Source: Bretschneidera sinensis (lineage: Eukaryota; Streptophyta; Magnoliopsida; Brassicales; Akaniaceae). Taken from it: a stretch of DNA of 64,000 nucleotides. The notes under the pieces are model-generated. The model did no database searches. It was not told where the DNA came from and saw only the letters and a program-made list of their open reading frames with translations. Below, piece by piece: positions 1 through 11,122 of the stretch. Made by a program: the position numbers and the translations under genes. The DNA is taken from contig CM043698.1 in assembly GCA_023935145.1 (NCBI GenBank), positions 65,552,501-65,616,500 on the forward strand. Reading direction: 5' to 3'. How positions within the stretch are numbered: position 1 is the first letter of the stretch; each line of letters opens with the position of its first letter.

Positions 1-732
1 CATCTCTTTGTAGTAGTCATCTACGCTCCTATAGCCTTGAATAAGACCTTGTAATTTCTGATACAAGTCCCTATAATAGTGACTAGGGACAAACCGCCCC
101 TTCATGATGGCCTTCATTTCATCCCACGTCTCAATAGGCCTCTCATGGTTTTTCCTTCTGTTCAGCACAAGTTGATCCTACCATATAATAGCATAGTCAG
201 TAAACTCAATGGCAATGAGTTTTACCTTTTTCTCCTCGGAGTAGTTGTGGCACTCAAAAATCAACTCAACCTTCTTCTCCCAATCCAAGTATGCTTCAGG
301 ATCGTTTTTCCCTTGGAACGACGGCATCTTTATTTTGATGTTTCCTAGGTTTCCGTCAGTCCTGTCTTGCCATCTAGGATCTCTTTTGAAACCTCCACCA
401 TGCCTTTCTCGTCTTAGCACGAACCTGCCCTCACCGTTCAAAGAAGCGTGATCCTCTTCATCTTTGAACTCATCCTCATGTTCACCATCAGCATCATCCA
501 CGGGCGCATGCCGTTCTTGCCTTCTAGCATTTGGGACTCTTTGGGGATGCCCCTCGTGCCAAGTAGCAATAACAGCATCTTGCCTATCCATCCGATCCCG
601 AATCTCATTGAACACCACGTTCATGCGTTCAAATTGTTGTTGCATAGCCTGTAACACGAAGGACGACTCCTCCATTCTTTCTTTGAAACTATAAAGAAAT
701 GTTAGAAATAATTCCTCACCACACTGCCTCAT
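1..732 (-). pseudogene. Ty3/gypsy gag fragment (broken, runs off the left edge)
   Basis: The minus-strand frame from about 732 downward encodes a retrotransposon Gag: an N-terminal coiled-coil-like stretch, then an acidic hinge, then the capsid-type segment (IKMPSFQGKNDPEAYLDWEKKVE) typical of plant Ty3/gypsy retrotransposon-gag domains. The frame continues to base 1 (WDEMKAIMKGRFVP, then a YYKEM-type motif) but is cut by an in-frame TAG at 178-180, where a tryptophan codon is expected, so this copy is not intact. The primer-binding site and LTR at 1154-1864 lie upstream in the right order. Protease and reverse transcriptase would be left of the window. The domain call is confident; the exact family is not. 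Confidence 0.85.
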
Positions 733-1153
733 GTGTTTACACTCAAATTATGTTACTCACACTCGTGTTTCACTCTTAAATTGGCTTTTTTTTTATATTA
801 TTCTCACTCTCTTGCCTCTTTCCACTCGTAGCTTCCCCTTTTCAGTTCTTTATTAAACTAATACACTGGATCAAGAAATTCAACTTGTAGTATTTAAACT
901 AATACCGACGGTAAGAAAATATTATAAAAACAACGAAACAAAGGAAAACCATATCACCCTTTTTTTTTCTTCTTTTCCACGTTTTTTTTTCACGCTTTTT
1001 TTTCACTTTTTTTTTCATGCTTTTTTTTACTGGGTGCACAAATAAAATAAAATAAAAGAACAAGTTTAAAAAAAAATGAACACAAACGGAACAAGATAGG
1101 ATGATAACAAGAAATGAAAGATAAAATGATAGTAAATCTGATTTTTAGAAGCT

Positions 1154-1166
1154 GGCTCTGATACCA
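1154..1166 (-). other. Retrotransposon primer-binding site (tRNA-iMet type)
   Basis: Read on the minus strand this is TGGTATCAGAGCC, the complement of the 3' end of plant initiator tRNA-Met. Two bases separate it from the LTR end at 1169, and gag follows downstream at 732. This shows that the neighbouring LTR acts as the 5' LTR of the gag fragment. Confidence 0.85.
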
Positions 1167-1468
1167 AATGATGCGAACCTCATCGACATGCTTTGAGACC
1201 CGACAAACAATATTGGAATACTTACCCAAGAAATCATCTAGAAAACAGATTTTATGTGACACCGCAACCCGTTGCTTGTATTGAAGCTAGAACCTTGGTA
1301 TAATGAAGACGTCACAATCAATTGTGGAAGAATTGATTGATAAGTCGGAGATGAACGCCACAAGGAAGAACTTTTGATAAGTTCATAAGTTCTTTGAAGA
1401 ACCAATAGAGGAAGCAAACCTCAAGTTTTTTTCTGAATTTTATTGTCCTTTCAACTTACAAACACAAG

Positions 1469-1476
1469 TATTTATA
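1469..1476 (-). promoter_or_regulatory. TATA box of the gypsy LTR
   Basis: TATAAATA on the minus strand inside the LTR. It is correctly placed to start transcription toward the primer-binding site and gag. Confidence 0.6.
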
Positions 1477-1524
1477 GAGCTTAGAACAACTCTCTAAGCT
1501 TAGGACAGCAAGAAAACAAGGCAT

Positions 1525-1640
1525 AAAACATGCAAGGAAACAATCTATAAAACATGCAAGGAATCTATCCCTAAAACATGCAAGAAAACAATCCACAAAA
1601 CATAAAAGGAAACAATCCTTAAAACATGCAAGGAATCAAG
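1525..1640. repeat. ~24-bp tandem repeat in the LTR U3 region
   Basis: Five imperfect units begin with aaaacatgcaagg or a close variant, at about 1525, 1548, 1573, 1597 and 1620. They lie upstream of the LTR TATA box relative to its transcription, the usual place for U3 enhancer repeats. Confidence 0.75.
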
Positions 1641-1921
1641 GAATGGGCCAAAAGTAAGAAAGAGGAACACAAATTCGGAATTTCAGGAGCACCAAATGAC
1701 CAGAATTCAAAACGGTCATATCTTCTTTTACGCATCTCCAAATGGGCTGAAATTTGTTTGGTTCGAAAGATGACATTTTGATCTTCAATTTGGACTTAAG
1801 AAAGTCTCAAAAAGGATATCGTTTGGGCCTGTTATGATGAGTCTAAATCCAGTAGGTTGTTGCATCCGAATCTTCTTCCACTTTAGGCTTGGACCTTGCA
1901 CCTTGCTTAGTTGACAAGGGA

Positions 1922-2171
1922 TTATGTGATTTTTATTGGGCAGACCCATGTTAGGTTGGACATACCCATATCACCATCAATAGCTTGGATTAAACTTATT
2001 ATGCTTTCATCTCCTGTTGGGCCAAGCTTGGAATGCCTCATTTTAGAATCAGCCCAAATCTCTTGAATCAGCTCATTAAGTGATTCTTTGACTTTCTTGG
2101 ATCTTGATCTAGTAATTGGCCCAACTGGAATATACAATGGATCCTTTAATGGTGCTTGTTGATTCTCATCA
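1922..2171 (-). pseudogene. C-terminal tail of a Ty3/gypsy polyprotein
   Basis: The minus-strand frame reads through from about 2171 to a TAA at 1922-1924 and contains IPVGPITRSRSKKVKESLNE, followed by an LIQEIWADS-type segment. From memory, this tail is typical of the C-terminus of dicot gypsy polyproteins, just before the 3' LTR. It therefore looks like the 3' end of a gypsy internal region. The frame is open at 2171, where the sequence switches abruptly to a seryl-tRNA synthetase fragment, so the upstream part of this element is missing. Together with the LTR and gag to its left the order is pol end - LTR - gag, as in tandemly joined elements. Confidence 0.6.
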
Positions 2172-2315
2172 TTAAATGCAACAGCCTGTGCGGTTCCACA
2201 GATGATTGTATGTTTGCTGGAGAATTACCAGCAAAAAGATGGCTCTATTATTATCCCTGAGCCACTGAGGCCTTTCATGGGTGGGCTTAAGCTTATAAAA
2301 CCAAAATCTAAATAG
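2172..2315 (+). pseudogene. Seryl-tRNA synthetase C-terminal fragment
   Basis: Forty-seven codons plus a stop encode the C-terminal end of class II seryl-tRNA synthetase: [23 protein letters not shown], then [11 protein letters not shown] and a basic tail. This part contains motif 3 region residues and the conserved [10 protein letters not shown] end. The AV/CAVP and MGG features fit the plant organellar-type enzyme better than the cytosolic one, but that is a family-level judgement. No intron acceptor precedes it. The sequence simply begins at the junction with the gypsy polyprotein tail, so this is a truncated copy. Either a real synthetase gene was disrupted or a fragment was moved here. 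Bases 2316-2480 could be its former 3' UTR. Confidence 0.8.
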
Positions 2316-2491
2316 AATGATTTCCTTATTATAGTATTTACTTTTGTTGTATTATACTCTAGAGACAGTATCACTCTCGGTATCTGGTGATTAATTTTGT
2401 CGAGTTTATGGATCTATCACGGTGTAAAAGAGAAGAACATAAAAACATAAGCGGTGGGAAAGTTTAAGTGACAGAGAAAAGAGTGCTATTG

Positions 2492-2833
2492 TTATCCATG
2501 AAAACTTGTAGTTGTGGTGCAGATGAAGAGATTCTCTAGACCATCTACTTTCTTAAGACGCAGTTTCTTGAGATACCTACATGATAACGTTAGCATCTCG
2601 CCAAATTTTCTCTCATCTTTGATTGAAACAAAAGCTAGTGACGATACTTCATTACTACTTGAACCAGAAGGTTGCAAGGGATAGATATCAGGCAAGTACC
2701 GCATACAGGGCTTTGATCTGTAGAGGCCTCGAGCGTTTAGAAGCCAAGATATAAGCTGGCAGCACAAACTCCGGAGTGTTCTTCTCAAGTCGATGTCGAC
2801 CTCGTCCGGTTTACAACCCATTGCATTATACAA
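2492..2833 (-). other. Unidentified 113-codon ORF, possibly an LRR/F-box-like fragment
   Basis: This open frame has fairly balanced amino-acid content, unlike most ORFs in this AT-rich stretch. It includes LSCRYLKKLRLKKVDGLENL, which resembles one leucine-rich repeat of plant F-box/FBD/LRR or resistance-type proteins. In the same frame the sequence extends upstream of the ATG (an IERWLYNAMG-like stretch), so the start is uncertain and the ORF may be the remains of a larger exon. I do not recognise a full domain. A real gene fragment is plausible, but this could be chance. Confidence 0.3.
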
Positions 2834-3007
2834 CCATCTTTCAATGATTGGCTGAAGAAATAATATTTTCCATTTATATAATTTCTTCCCTCTCCAATTT
2901 CATGCCAAAGGATTCTTTTGATCATATATTATATGATTGGTTGAAATAAAAAATAAATATAATTGAATGAGAATATTCTTTTGACCATTATTTCTTTATT
3001 TCACCAT

Positions 3008-3400
3008 ATCAATAACAAATGTTAATGATTATGGATTGACCGAAAGAGTTTTTGAGATAGATGATTTAGCTGAAAATTGAAAAAAGAAAAAAAAAACAGT
3101 GGAATGATTCGGAGGGACGGAAGTTGAAATTCTTGTTTGGATAGTACTACCCTCTTAATTATTAATTATAGAATAAATAATATATTTCTCAACAACTATA
3201 ATAAATGTTATTGATTATGGATTGACGGAAAGAGTTTTGAGAGAGATGATTTAGATGACAATTGAAAGAAAAAAAAAAGAGAGGAAGTAGTGGAATGATT
3301 TGAAAGTTTCAAATTTTAATTTTGAGTTTGAAATTCTTGTTTAGGCAGTTCTTCCATTTTATTATTAATTTAATATAATTAATATATTTCTAAACAATTA
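3008..3400. repeat. Two-copy tandem duplication, ~187 bp period
   Basis: The segment starting near 3013 (gttaatgattatggattgac, then gaaagag, gatgatttag and a poly-A stretch with tggaatgatt) is repeated from about 3200 with scattered substitutions. Both copies end in a similar gaaattcttgtt(t/g) block. No coding content is seen. Confidence 0.7.
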
Positions 3401-4739
3401 TATCTAAACCATTATGATTAAATAATATAGTAATATATATGATAATTTTTAAAGTTAAAATAAAAAATTGAAGAAAATGTCCCTGTGATGTCTACATTAC
3501 CGCTTTCCAAAACAAGTGTTGGATTAAATTTTTATATTATTATATTATATTTTAAAAAGTGAACAAGTAATTTGAAAAATCCATTTAAAAAAAAGAGAGA
3601 AAAAGAATGAGAGGACGAGAATATCATTATTCATTACTAATTCATTTTAAACATTTTTGTCTTTTCAACTTAAACTTGTGAATTTTTTATGTTTTTTAAA
3701 CTTTTAAAGATAATAAAAACTATTGTGTGGATCATACTTACGTGGCTTTGAATTAATCACATCATGAATTATCAAGTAATTGACAATGGAGTTCACATTC
3801 TGAAACTTTTGAAGACCATAGAGGTTATTGCGTGGGTCCTCTCAATATAACTAAAATTAGTCATGTCATGAATTGCAGAGAAAATGGTAACGAGACCCAC
3901 ATTTTGGTCAAAAGAGTATATTAAATGGAGAAATTCAGTAAACATCATCAACCACGTCCATATGGATTCTGCCTCTCTCAATTTAGACTTTATCTCAACA
4001 TTTAATTATTTTAAATAAATAAAATTATACAGTCAAATAAAAATTTTATCACAGTAAATTAATTAACACAAACTGAACGTCGTATGCCACAAGAAGCCAT
4101 AAACGACCGTAGTTTTTCTCCCAATTAAATTATATTCAAGTTTTTTCTTTGTTTTGTGTTTTATTCTTTTCAGGAAAACAAAATCTAAACCCTTTCTCAA
4201 ATACCAACTCCATAAGAGTATACTGTGTGGGGTTAAAAAAAAAAAAACATTAAGATACACCATACTGCGAATTAAGGTCTCCAAATGCACAATTGCAGCA
4301 TCCATGATCAAGTTGAAATCCCATAAAATTTGGGGGGAAAATAGGTAATAATATTTTTGGAACTCTTGTACGGAATCATTAGTTGAGCAACATTGCCAGC
4401 CCTCTCAAACATGCTGCTAGCTTTCTTCTGGAGAGAAAAGGGGGCTAATTGGGTGTAGAGGTTGAGGAGCAGCGTCGATAATGGGCAGCCATTGGAATTG
4501 AGATAGGTTTTGAAAAAAAAAATTGAGAGCAAAGAGAGGAGCCTTACATGATATGGCACTCGACCAACACCATTTTTCCACCATGCATGGATGAATACTG
4601 AGCCAAATCTAATTTAGGGTTTAGATAAATTTAGAGGAAACTAAACTAACACTAATTGTAGTGGTTTTTGTTTTATAAAATTAAGTCAGCAAATTTGGTC
4701 TAATGAGAAAATTATGAGAATCTATTATTGTTAATTGGT
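3401..4739. other. AT-rich intergenic DNA, one dispersed-repeat copy
   Basis: No gene is seen. The part at about 3715-3970 (ctattgtgtggatc, then ttggtcaaaagagtatattaaatgg and agaaattcagta) resembles 8693-8835 at several points, so both belong to an unclassified dispersed repeat. Around 4370-4560 there is a GC-richer minus-strand stretch with a short open frame that I cannot assign. Confidence 0.5.
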
Positions 4740-4769
4740 GATCCTATTGTTTGGATTTGTATACATATT

Positions 4770-4990
4770 AATATCATTAATGTGGGTCAGTAGTTAGTGT
4801 AGACTTTAGTCTAATATGACTCGTAGATAGAAGAGTCTATTTGGACTCTCAGTAACTAGAGTTATTGATGTGTATATAAGCAGGCTATATCCCCTCTTTG
4901 GTTCCCTGTACTTTTGAGTATTCAGTTTTTCTATCCATCTGTAAGAGCTAACCTGATTATTTTTGCTGTTAGGTAAAATTCAAGTTTCCG
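4770..4990 (+). repeat. Possible LTR remnant or solo LTR
   Basis: A TATA-like element (gtatataagcagg, near 4871) is followed by a pyrimidine-rich leader and a short taagagctaac block, as in Ty1/copia LTRs. No primer-binding site, clear termini or target duplication could be found. This rests on overall pattern only. Confidence 0.25.
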
Positions 4991-7480
4991 CTGCAACGAT
5001 GCAATTATTTGTATTCTATTATTATTTATATTTAATCTAAACCTACATGTGGAATCATAGTCTACGTACATAAAATTAAAACTTATTTTAAAAATATTAC
5101 ATTTCAAGAGAAGTTGTATTATTTCTTCTAAAAAAAATCAGAGTCATTAAACAAACAAAGCACGTTTAATCGTTTTCGCCGCAATATTACAATACTTTTG
5201 GACTTCGGATTGCATCTCATCAAGGCCAGATCAGTTTTGCCCTACAAGGTCGTACAATTTCGCAGCTTTGACTGACTTCACATGCGCACTTAGTAAGGCA
5301 TTAATTATTAAAAAAAAAATGGAATTTACTAAGTCGATTTTATGTTCAATATGAGAATTTTATTATGTCTTCTATTATACTAATTATAGTGGCCATATTT
5401 TTGTTATTTATGATTCACCATTGCATTGATGTTATTCTTAAATAGTTGTACTGGATGGAATTTTTTTTTATATAAAAACGGTAAGTAAAAGAGGTATCCT
5501 TTGTTATTTAATGGTCATGGCCACGGTGGTTGCTAGTTGGGGTTGAAATCTGCTAAAAGTGGTTATGATTTGTTAGTTGCCTTGAACTGTTGGTTTAGTA
5601 ACTTTGTGAGTGGTGGCACAGAAATCAGGTTCAGGTTCACAGAATTTGTGAGATAAATTTTTTATTCATGTTTCAACCTTTTAGCAATCCATAATTGATC
5701 AAAATAATACATTGAATTAATTCTCAGATGGCATAAAAGTTTATTGGTGTGTAATTTGTTAATATGTTATTGTGTAATTTATAATTTGTTAATTGGTAGG
5801 AAATTGAGATAAGACCTTATTGTTCGGTTGATCAAGAATATAGGTATTGAGAATTTTATAAGTGATCGACTTGATATGTGAATATGTTCTTGAGTTGAAG
5901 TAGAAATTCTTCTTGAACAAGATTGTTAGTGACTTAACCCGTTCTGTATATTCTTGTTAAGGTATGTTTGTAAATTTGAGTCATTGTCAATTTCAATATT
6001 TTGATAAAATGGCTTGAATCTGAAAATTTTATGAAATGAATTTAATGAATTCATAAAGAATTTATATGACATGAGATTTTGATTTGTTGGAATTTTCTTA
6101 TTCTTTACAACGTAGTTGTTAAACAAAACAAGAGGACACAACCACATAGTTGGGTGTAAAGTTATTGTATCCAGAAGATAGATGATTTATTTTGTAGTAT
6201 GAATTCATTCTATTAATTTTATGGGGACTCTCTTGAATTATTAAATTAATATATGAAATTTCTTTGTAATACTCACGTATACGATTTATGATGCTTTCGC
6301 AAAACATTTAATTATGAGATTTGATATATTAATTGTGTTTACTTTTGTATATGAATCATTTATATGATTATTTTATTAATTTTAGTTCAAGACTTGTTTT
6401 GCTTGTGCAACATATGTTCTAATTTTGATCCAAAGATGTACGTGTCGTTTACTATCTCATATTGAGATAATCAAATGCATACATGTTGTTTTAGTATGTA
6501 TGCATGTTGGGTAATTGTGTGTTTTAATTCAAAAACTGACATGAAATATTTGGTGGAATTTATTTCAGTCTATATTATCTTTCTGCCAAAAAGTATTAGG
6601 CATTTCGAAAATTGGAATACGTTAATGTGTTGATTTCATGTAAGAGATTTCACTTGCGTATTGCATACTCCGCCCAAAAGGGGAGTACGTAATGATGCAC
6701 CGAGAATTTGGTTATTGAAATTACTCTTCTTATTAATATGTTGCCTTTGGTTATCCCGAACAGTTTTCATTATTGTTGATAACAATAGTGCTACTATTGA
6801 AATTTTGACTAGGTCAAATAAAAAATATCAAATCTATTTTTATGAGAGTGTATAGAAAATGTGAAAATTAAAAATTACAAAAATATGTAACTTTCTTAAA
6901 TTTTCTAATTCATATTTGCTCAATTGGTGCACTTTTCAGCGATAATTAAATTTTGAGCAGGTAAAATATATTTCAATGTTGTGCTATGCTAATATATATA
7001 GAGTAAAAGATGAGTGAGATTTTAATATTTTATTCTTCATAAATTGTGTTTTGTGTACTCATTGAGATTAATTATTATTTTATAATAATTGTCATATTTT
7101 TCTGAATTTTTTTGGTTCAATAAATATTCATTTCTGAACACATGTGATTAATTTTTTATTTCTCAAAATATGTGCATATATTTTGAAATTTTTATTTCAC
7201 AGTAAATTATTTGATATGCTGAGATATTATTAACAGTAGGTAATCTCCTAGATTAATTGTCTCATTTATTGCATTCTCAACTTAAAAGAAAATGTGAAAA
7301 ATATGTATGTGAGAAATAATTGATCCAATTATTTAAATATATTTTATGTGTTCAAGACCTGTAGTAAGGATGCAACTGTTGATTGTTTGGTGACTCATAG
7401 AGGTACATGTTGTTTAGAGTACCTCTTGTTGTATGGTCACATGCATGCCTGTTGTTTTGCATGCGTTTGAGATTGTAAAG
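4991..7480. other. AT-rich intergenic DNA, nothing recognised
   Basis: Only short, low-complexity open frames occur on either strand. None shows a recognisable motif, splice pattern or terminal structure. Confidence 0.5.
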
Positions 7481-8390
7481 AGCATTACTATTTATCATCT
7501 TTTTTGGAAATTTCATGGGTTGATGTGGGTGTTAGCAGCCAAAGTGGCACATTCATTGATAATAGTGGGATTTCATCAAATCATGTTGTGGGATGATTAC
7601 TATTTATCCCAGTTTTGAGAAATTTCACTGGTTGATGTGGGTGTTAGCTGCAAAATTAGTACACTCATTGATAGTTGTGGGATTTCACCAAAACATGTTG
7701 CGGGATGATTAGTGTTTATCCCGGTTTTGAGAAATTTCATGGGTTAATGTGAGTGTTAGCTGCCAAAGTGGCACACTAATTGATACTCGTGTAATTTCAC
7801 TAAACATGTTACAAGATGATTACTATTTATCCGTTTTTGGAAATTTCATGGGTTAATGTGGGTGTTAGCTGCCAAAGTGGCACATTCATTGATAATTGTG
7901 GGATTTCACCAAATCATGTTGTGTGATGATTACTATTTATTTCGGTTTTGAGAAATTGCATTGGTTGATGTAGGTGTTAGCTGCCAAAGTGGCACACTCA
8001 TTAATACTTGTGGGATTTCACCAAAACATGTTGTGGGATGATTAGTGTTCATCTCGGTTTTGAGAAATTTCATTGGTTGATGTGGATTTTAGTTCTCAAA
8101 GTGGCACACTCATTGATACTTGTGGGATTTCATTAAAATATGTTGCGGAATGATTATTGATTATCTCGGTTTTGGAAAATTTCATGGGTTGATGTGGGTG
8201 TTAGCTACCAAAATGGCACACTAAATAATACTCGTGGGATTTCACAAAAATATTTTGTAGGATGATTGTTGTTTATCTTGGTTTTGAAAAATTTCATGGG
8301 TTGATGTGAGTCTTAGCTACAAAAGTGACACATTCATTGATACTAGTAGGATTTCACCAAATTATGTTGCAGGATGATTACCGTTTTACT
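7481..8390. repeat. Tandem repeat array, ~112-bp unit, about 8 copies
   Basis: Each unit contains gatgattactatttatccc, then a ttttgagaaatttcatgggtt block, gatgtgggtgttagctgcca and tgggatttcacc. The gatgatt marker recurs at 7592, 7704, 7815, 7925, 8038, 8149, 8261 and 8373, a spacing of 110-113 bases. A more diverged first unit begins near 7481. Units differ by scattered substitutions, so the array is not very recent. No coding frame is kept across units. Confidence 0.92.
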
Positions 8391-8395
8391 CTGAC

Positions 8396-9290
8396 ACACA
8401 ACTCTTAACAATTTATTAAAATTTGATCAACCAAATGTTATTGTGACACTCTTACATATATACAAAAGTCTATCTAAAATTTTGTCTTTATGAACACGAG
8501 TTATTGATCTGCTGTGTCAGATATAAGCTAGATCAATAAAGTAGATCACATCATTACTTATTTACATAACAATAAAATTATTTGTTCCATGAAAATGAAT
8601 CTTCTTAAAGATAACTTTCTGCACAAAATATGACATTTACTATTGTTACCCTAAATTTTAAGAGATAAAAATAATAAATTACAGATTTTAAAATTTATAG
8701 AAATTATTGTGTGGATCCTTCCGATATGATTAAAAATTTATTTCGCCATGAGTTATAGAGTAAGTGGAAATAAGACCCAAATTTTGATAAAAGCGTATAT
8801 TAAATGAAGAAATTCGGTAGACATTCATCTACTACATGTAATACATAGACCAAATCAATGAAAGAATGCAACGTTTACAATTTACACAATCTAACTCTAA
8901 CCATTTATTAAAATTTGATCAATCAATCAAGTGCAAATGTGACACTCTTATCTACCAATTCTATCTAAATTTTTTTCGTATTAAATATGAGTTATTAATC
9001 TATCATATCAGATGTAAACTAGATCGTTAAAGTATATCACATTATTACTTATTTATATAACGATAAAAAAATTTGTTCTATGAAAACTAATTGTCAAAAT
9101 TATTAGATCTTTATACAAAATTTGACAACTATTACTCCCTTATGTATAAAGTTTATCTAAAATTTTATCATATTGATTGTAAGTTACTGATTTATCATGT
9201 CAAATGTAAGTTTGATCATTAAAGTAAATTACATAATTGCTTATTTACATAACGATAAAAATATTTGTTACATGAAAAAGAACCGTCGAT
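8396..9290. repeat. Diverged direct repeats (2-3 copies)
   Basis: A block with ttattaaaatttgatcaa, tgtgacactctta, then tcagat(a/g)taa(a/g)ctagatc and cttatttacataac occurs at 8396-8625 and again at 8885-9095. A shorter third version is at about 9150-9290. The copies are direct and clearly related but too diverged to define ends. A piece at 8693-8835 matches 3715-3970. Confidence 0.65.
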
Positions 9291-10295
9291 ATAGATGGTT
9301 TTCGCACAAAATTTGCATCAGTTGCTATTCTAAATTTTAGGTAGTAAAATTTTTTGAGCTCGTTTAACAGATTTTCAACATCAACATATACCCATTCGTT
9401 GAGTTTTAGCCTCGAGTTTTCAAAACCAACATATACCCATTTCGCAGCCTTGACAAAAAAAAATGAGATAACTGAACTACCCGTGTATAAATAGTAATTT
9501 ATGTCTCTTTCATTTATTTTCAACTGTATGCTTCTTGATCAAAATTATAATAATTGACTGTCGGAACATCATCCACAGTGTGATTTTGTAATGAAAAATA
9601 AAACTCAATGGGATTTCTGTATGAAAATACAATGAGATTGAAAAGTGCAGGAAATCTCATTGGTATAATTGTAATTTTTTCTTTTTTTTCTTTAATTTCT
9701 TTACAACTATTTGCCCTTATGATTCAAGGGGAAAGTCTGTTTATAACAATTTTGTTAAATCTGTTTATAACTTTTTCGTCAATGTGCACATTTCAAGTTT
9801 TTACTATTTATAGGTTTGCAAATTTTGATTATTTAGGTTATGGACCCTTTTTCGCTGAACGGACTTTCCTATTAAACAATTAATTTGTTTATTTATGAGA
9901 CTTTAGTGATCTTTGATTTTTCTCTTTGGTCTTTAATGATATTTCATTTTTTTTTTAGCTAAAAGTTATTTTTTATCCTTGAGTCCAAGATTACATTGAA
10001 GCGCTTGACAAACTTTGAAACCGATTAATATAATTGAAAGTTTTAAGATGAAGTTAAAACATAAATAACGTCAATCCTTTCGGTAATAGAGTATACAATA
10101 ACCTCGTTGCATTTCTACATCTTCAAATAGAATAAAATGTCTTATCAAAAAAAGAAAACGTAATAAAGTGGACATTTTATGCTAATTTTTTTTAACATAT
10201 TTGGTTATACTATTGATGCTATCCTTATTATGGATACTTGTTTTTCAAGTTATAATTTATTCAAAAATAAATTGACTTGATTCTTGTACCTACAG
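9291..10295. other. Intergenic DNA upstream of the dead B3 gene
   Basis: No gene is seen. The first exon of the B3 pseudogene would be expected about here or a little further left, by analogy with the intact paralogue whose intron 1 is ~2.3 kb, but no matching exon was found. A 91-codon plus-strand ORF at 9608-9883 is hydrophobic and low-complexity and is not supported as a gene. Confidence 0.45.
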
Positions 10296-11122
10296 AGGAT
10301 CCCAGGCAAGTTCATTAGGAAATGTGGAGATGAACTTTCTTCAATTGCTACACTTACTGTTCCCAATGCCAATGGTTGTGGAAGTACATAAAGTTAACTA
10401 GAAGTTGTGGTTTCACAATGTTTTGCATGAATTTTTTGAGTTCTACTCCATTAAAATTGGCCATTTATTGGTCTTCAAATATGAAGGGAAGTCAAACTTC
10501 AATGTTCATATATTTGATCTGACATTGTCCGAGATAAAATATCCGATCAAGATGCTCCACAATTCACGAGAACCTAGTCATGATAAGCAACGTCTTGCTC
10601 GCCGTCCAGAATTTACGACAAGTGATTATCCAAACAAAGTCCTTTGTTCTTGCCCTCCATGAACAACTCCTATATCTTCAAGAAACATCATTTATGATGG
10701 TATATGTTCCACCAGAACTAAACTCAATAGTTCTACAGATGGAGGTAGTGAATGGGTCTTGCATGGAAAGGATGCACATAATATGCAAGCAACATTTCGA
10801 TCTACCCGAGATATAGGTATTCAGTGCAATCAAAGCGACCCTAAGGAGTCCTGCAGATAAAGATGGTTGGCACTTAATGAATGAAGCAGAAGGACCAAGT
10901 AAGCAGCTCTATTGGCTTAATCTCCTTCCAAATTTATTTTCTTGTATATTTTCATTGATAAATTGGATGATCATGAATAGGTGAGCGCAAAGACAAAGAC
11001 GAGTTACTACCAACAAAAGTTTTTCCTCATGGGTGGGGGAGAGTCTTGACAACGGAACAAAAGGAGAGAACACTATATGCTGCTACAATGTTCATGCCCA
11101 ATAATCCTTATTTCAAGGTTGT

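Larger units (their letters stand above)
1169..1864 (-). mobile_element. Gypsy LTR with TATA box
   Basis: The LTR lies between a pol-like tail (1922-2171) and the primer-binding site. Its inner end, next to the primer-binding site, is fixed by the TG/CA rule at 1169. The outer end near 1864 is a guess, based on a purine-rich stretch followed by TG on the minus strand, and could be tens of bases off. A TATAAATA box sits at 1469-1476 on the minus strand. Upstream of it lies a ~24-bp tandem repeat (1525-1640) that could be an enhancer array. Confidence 0.65.

Noticed and set aside
4370..4560. Possible short gene on the minus strand (KASSMFERAGNVAQL stretch)
   Set aside because: It has a faint resemblance to plant PLAC8/MCA-type starts but no further matching exon; too weak to report as a gene.
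7481..8390. CRISPR-like or centromeric array
   Set aside because: The repeats are head-to-tail with no spacers, in a plant nuclear context. Eight units are too few to call a centromeric satellite.
9608..9883. 91-codon plus-strand ORF with a hydrophobic centre
   Set aside because: The amino-acid content is just what AT-rich DNA gives (F, L, I runs). No motif, promoter or splice context.
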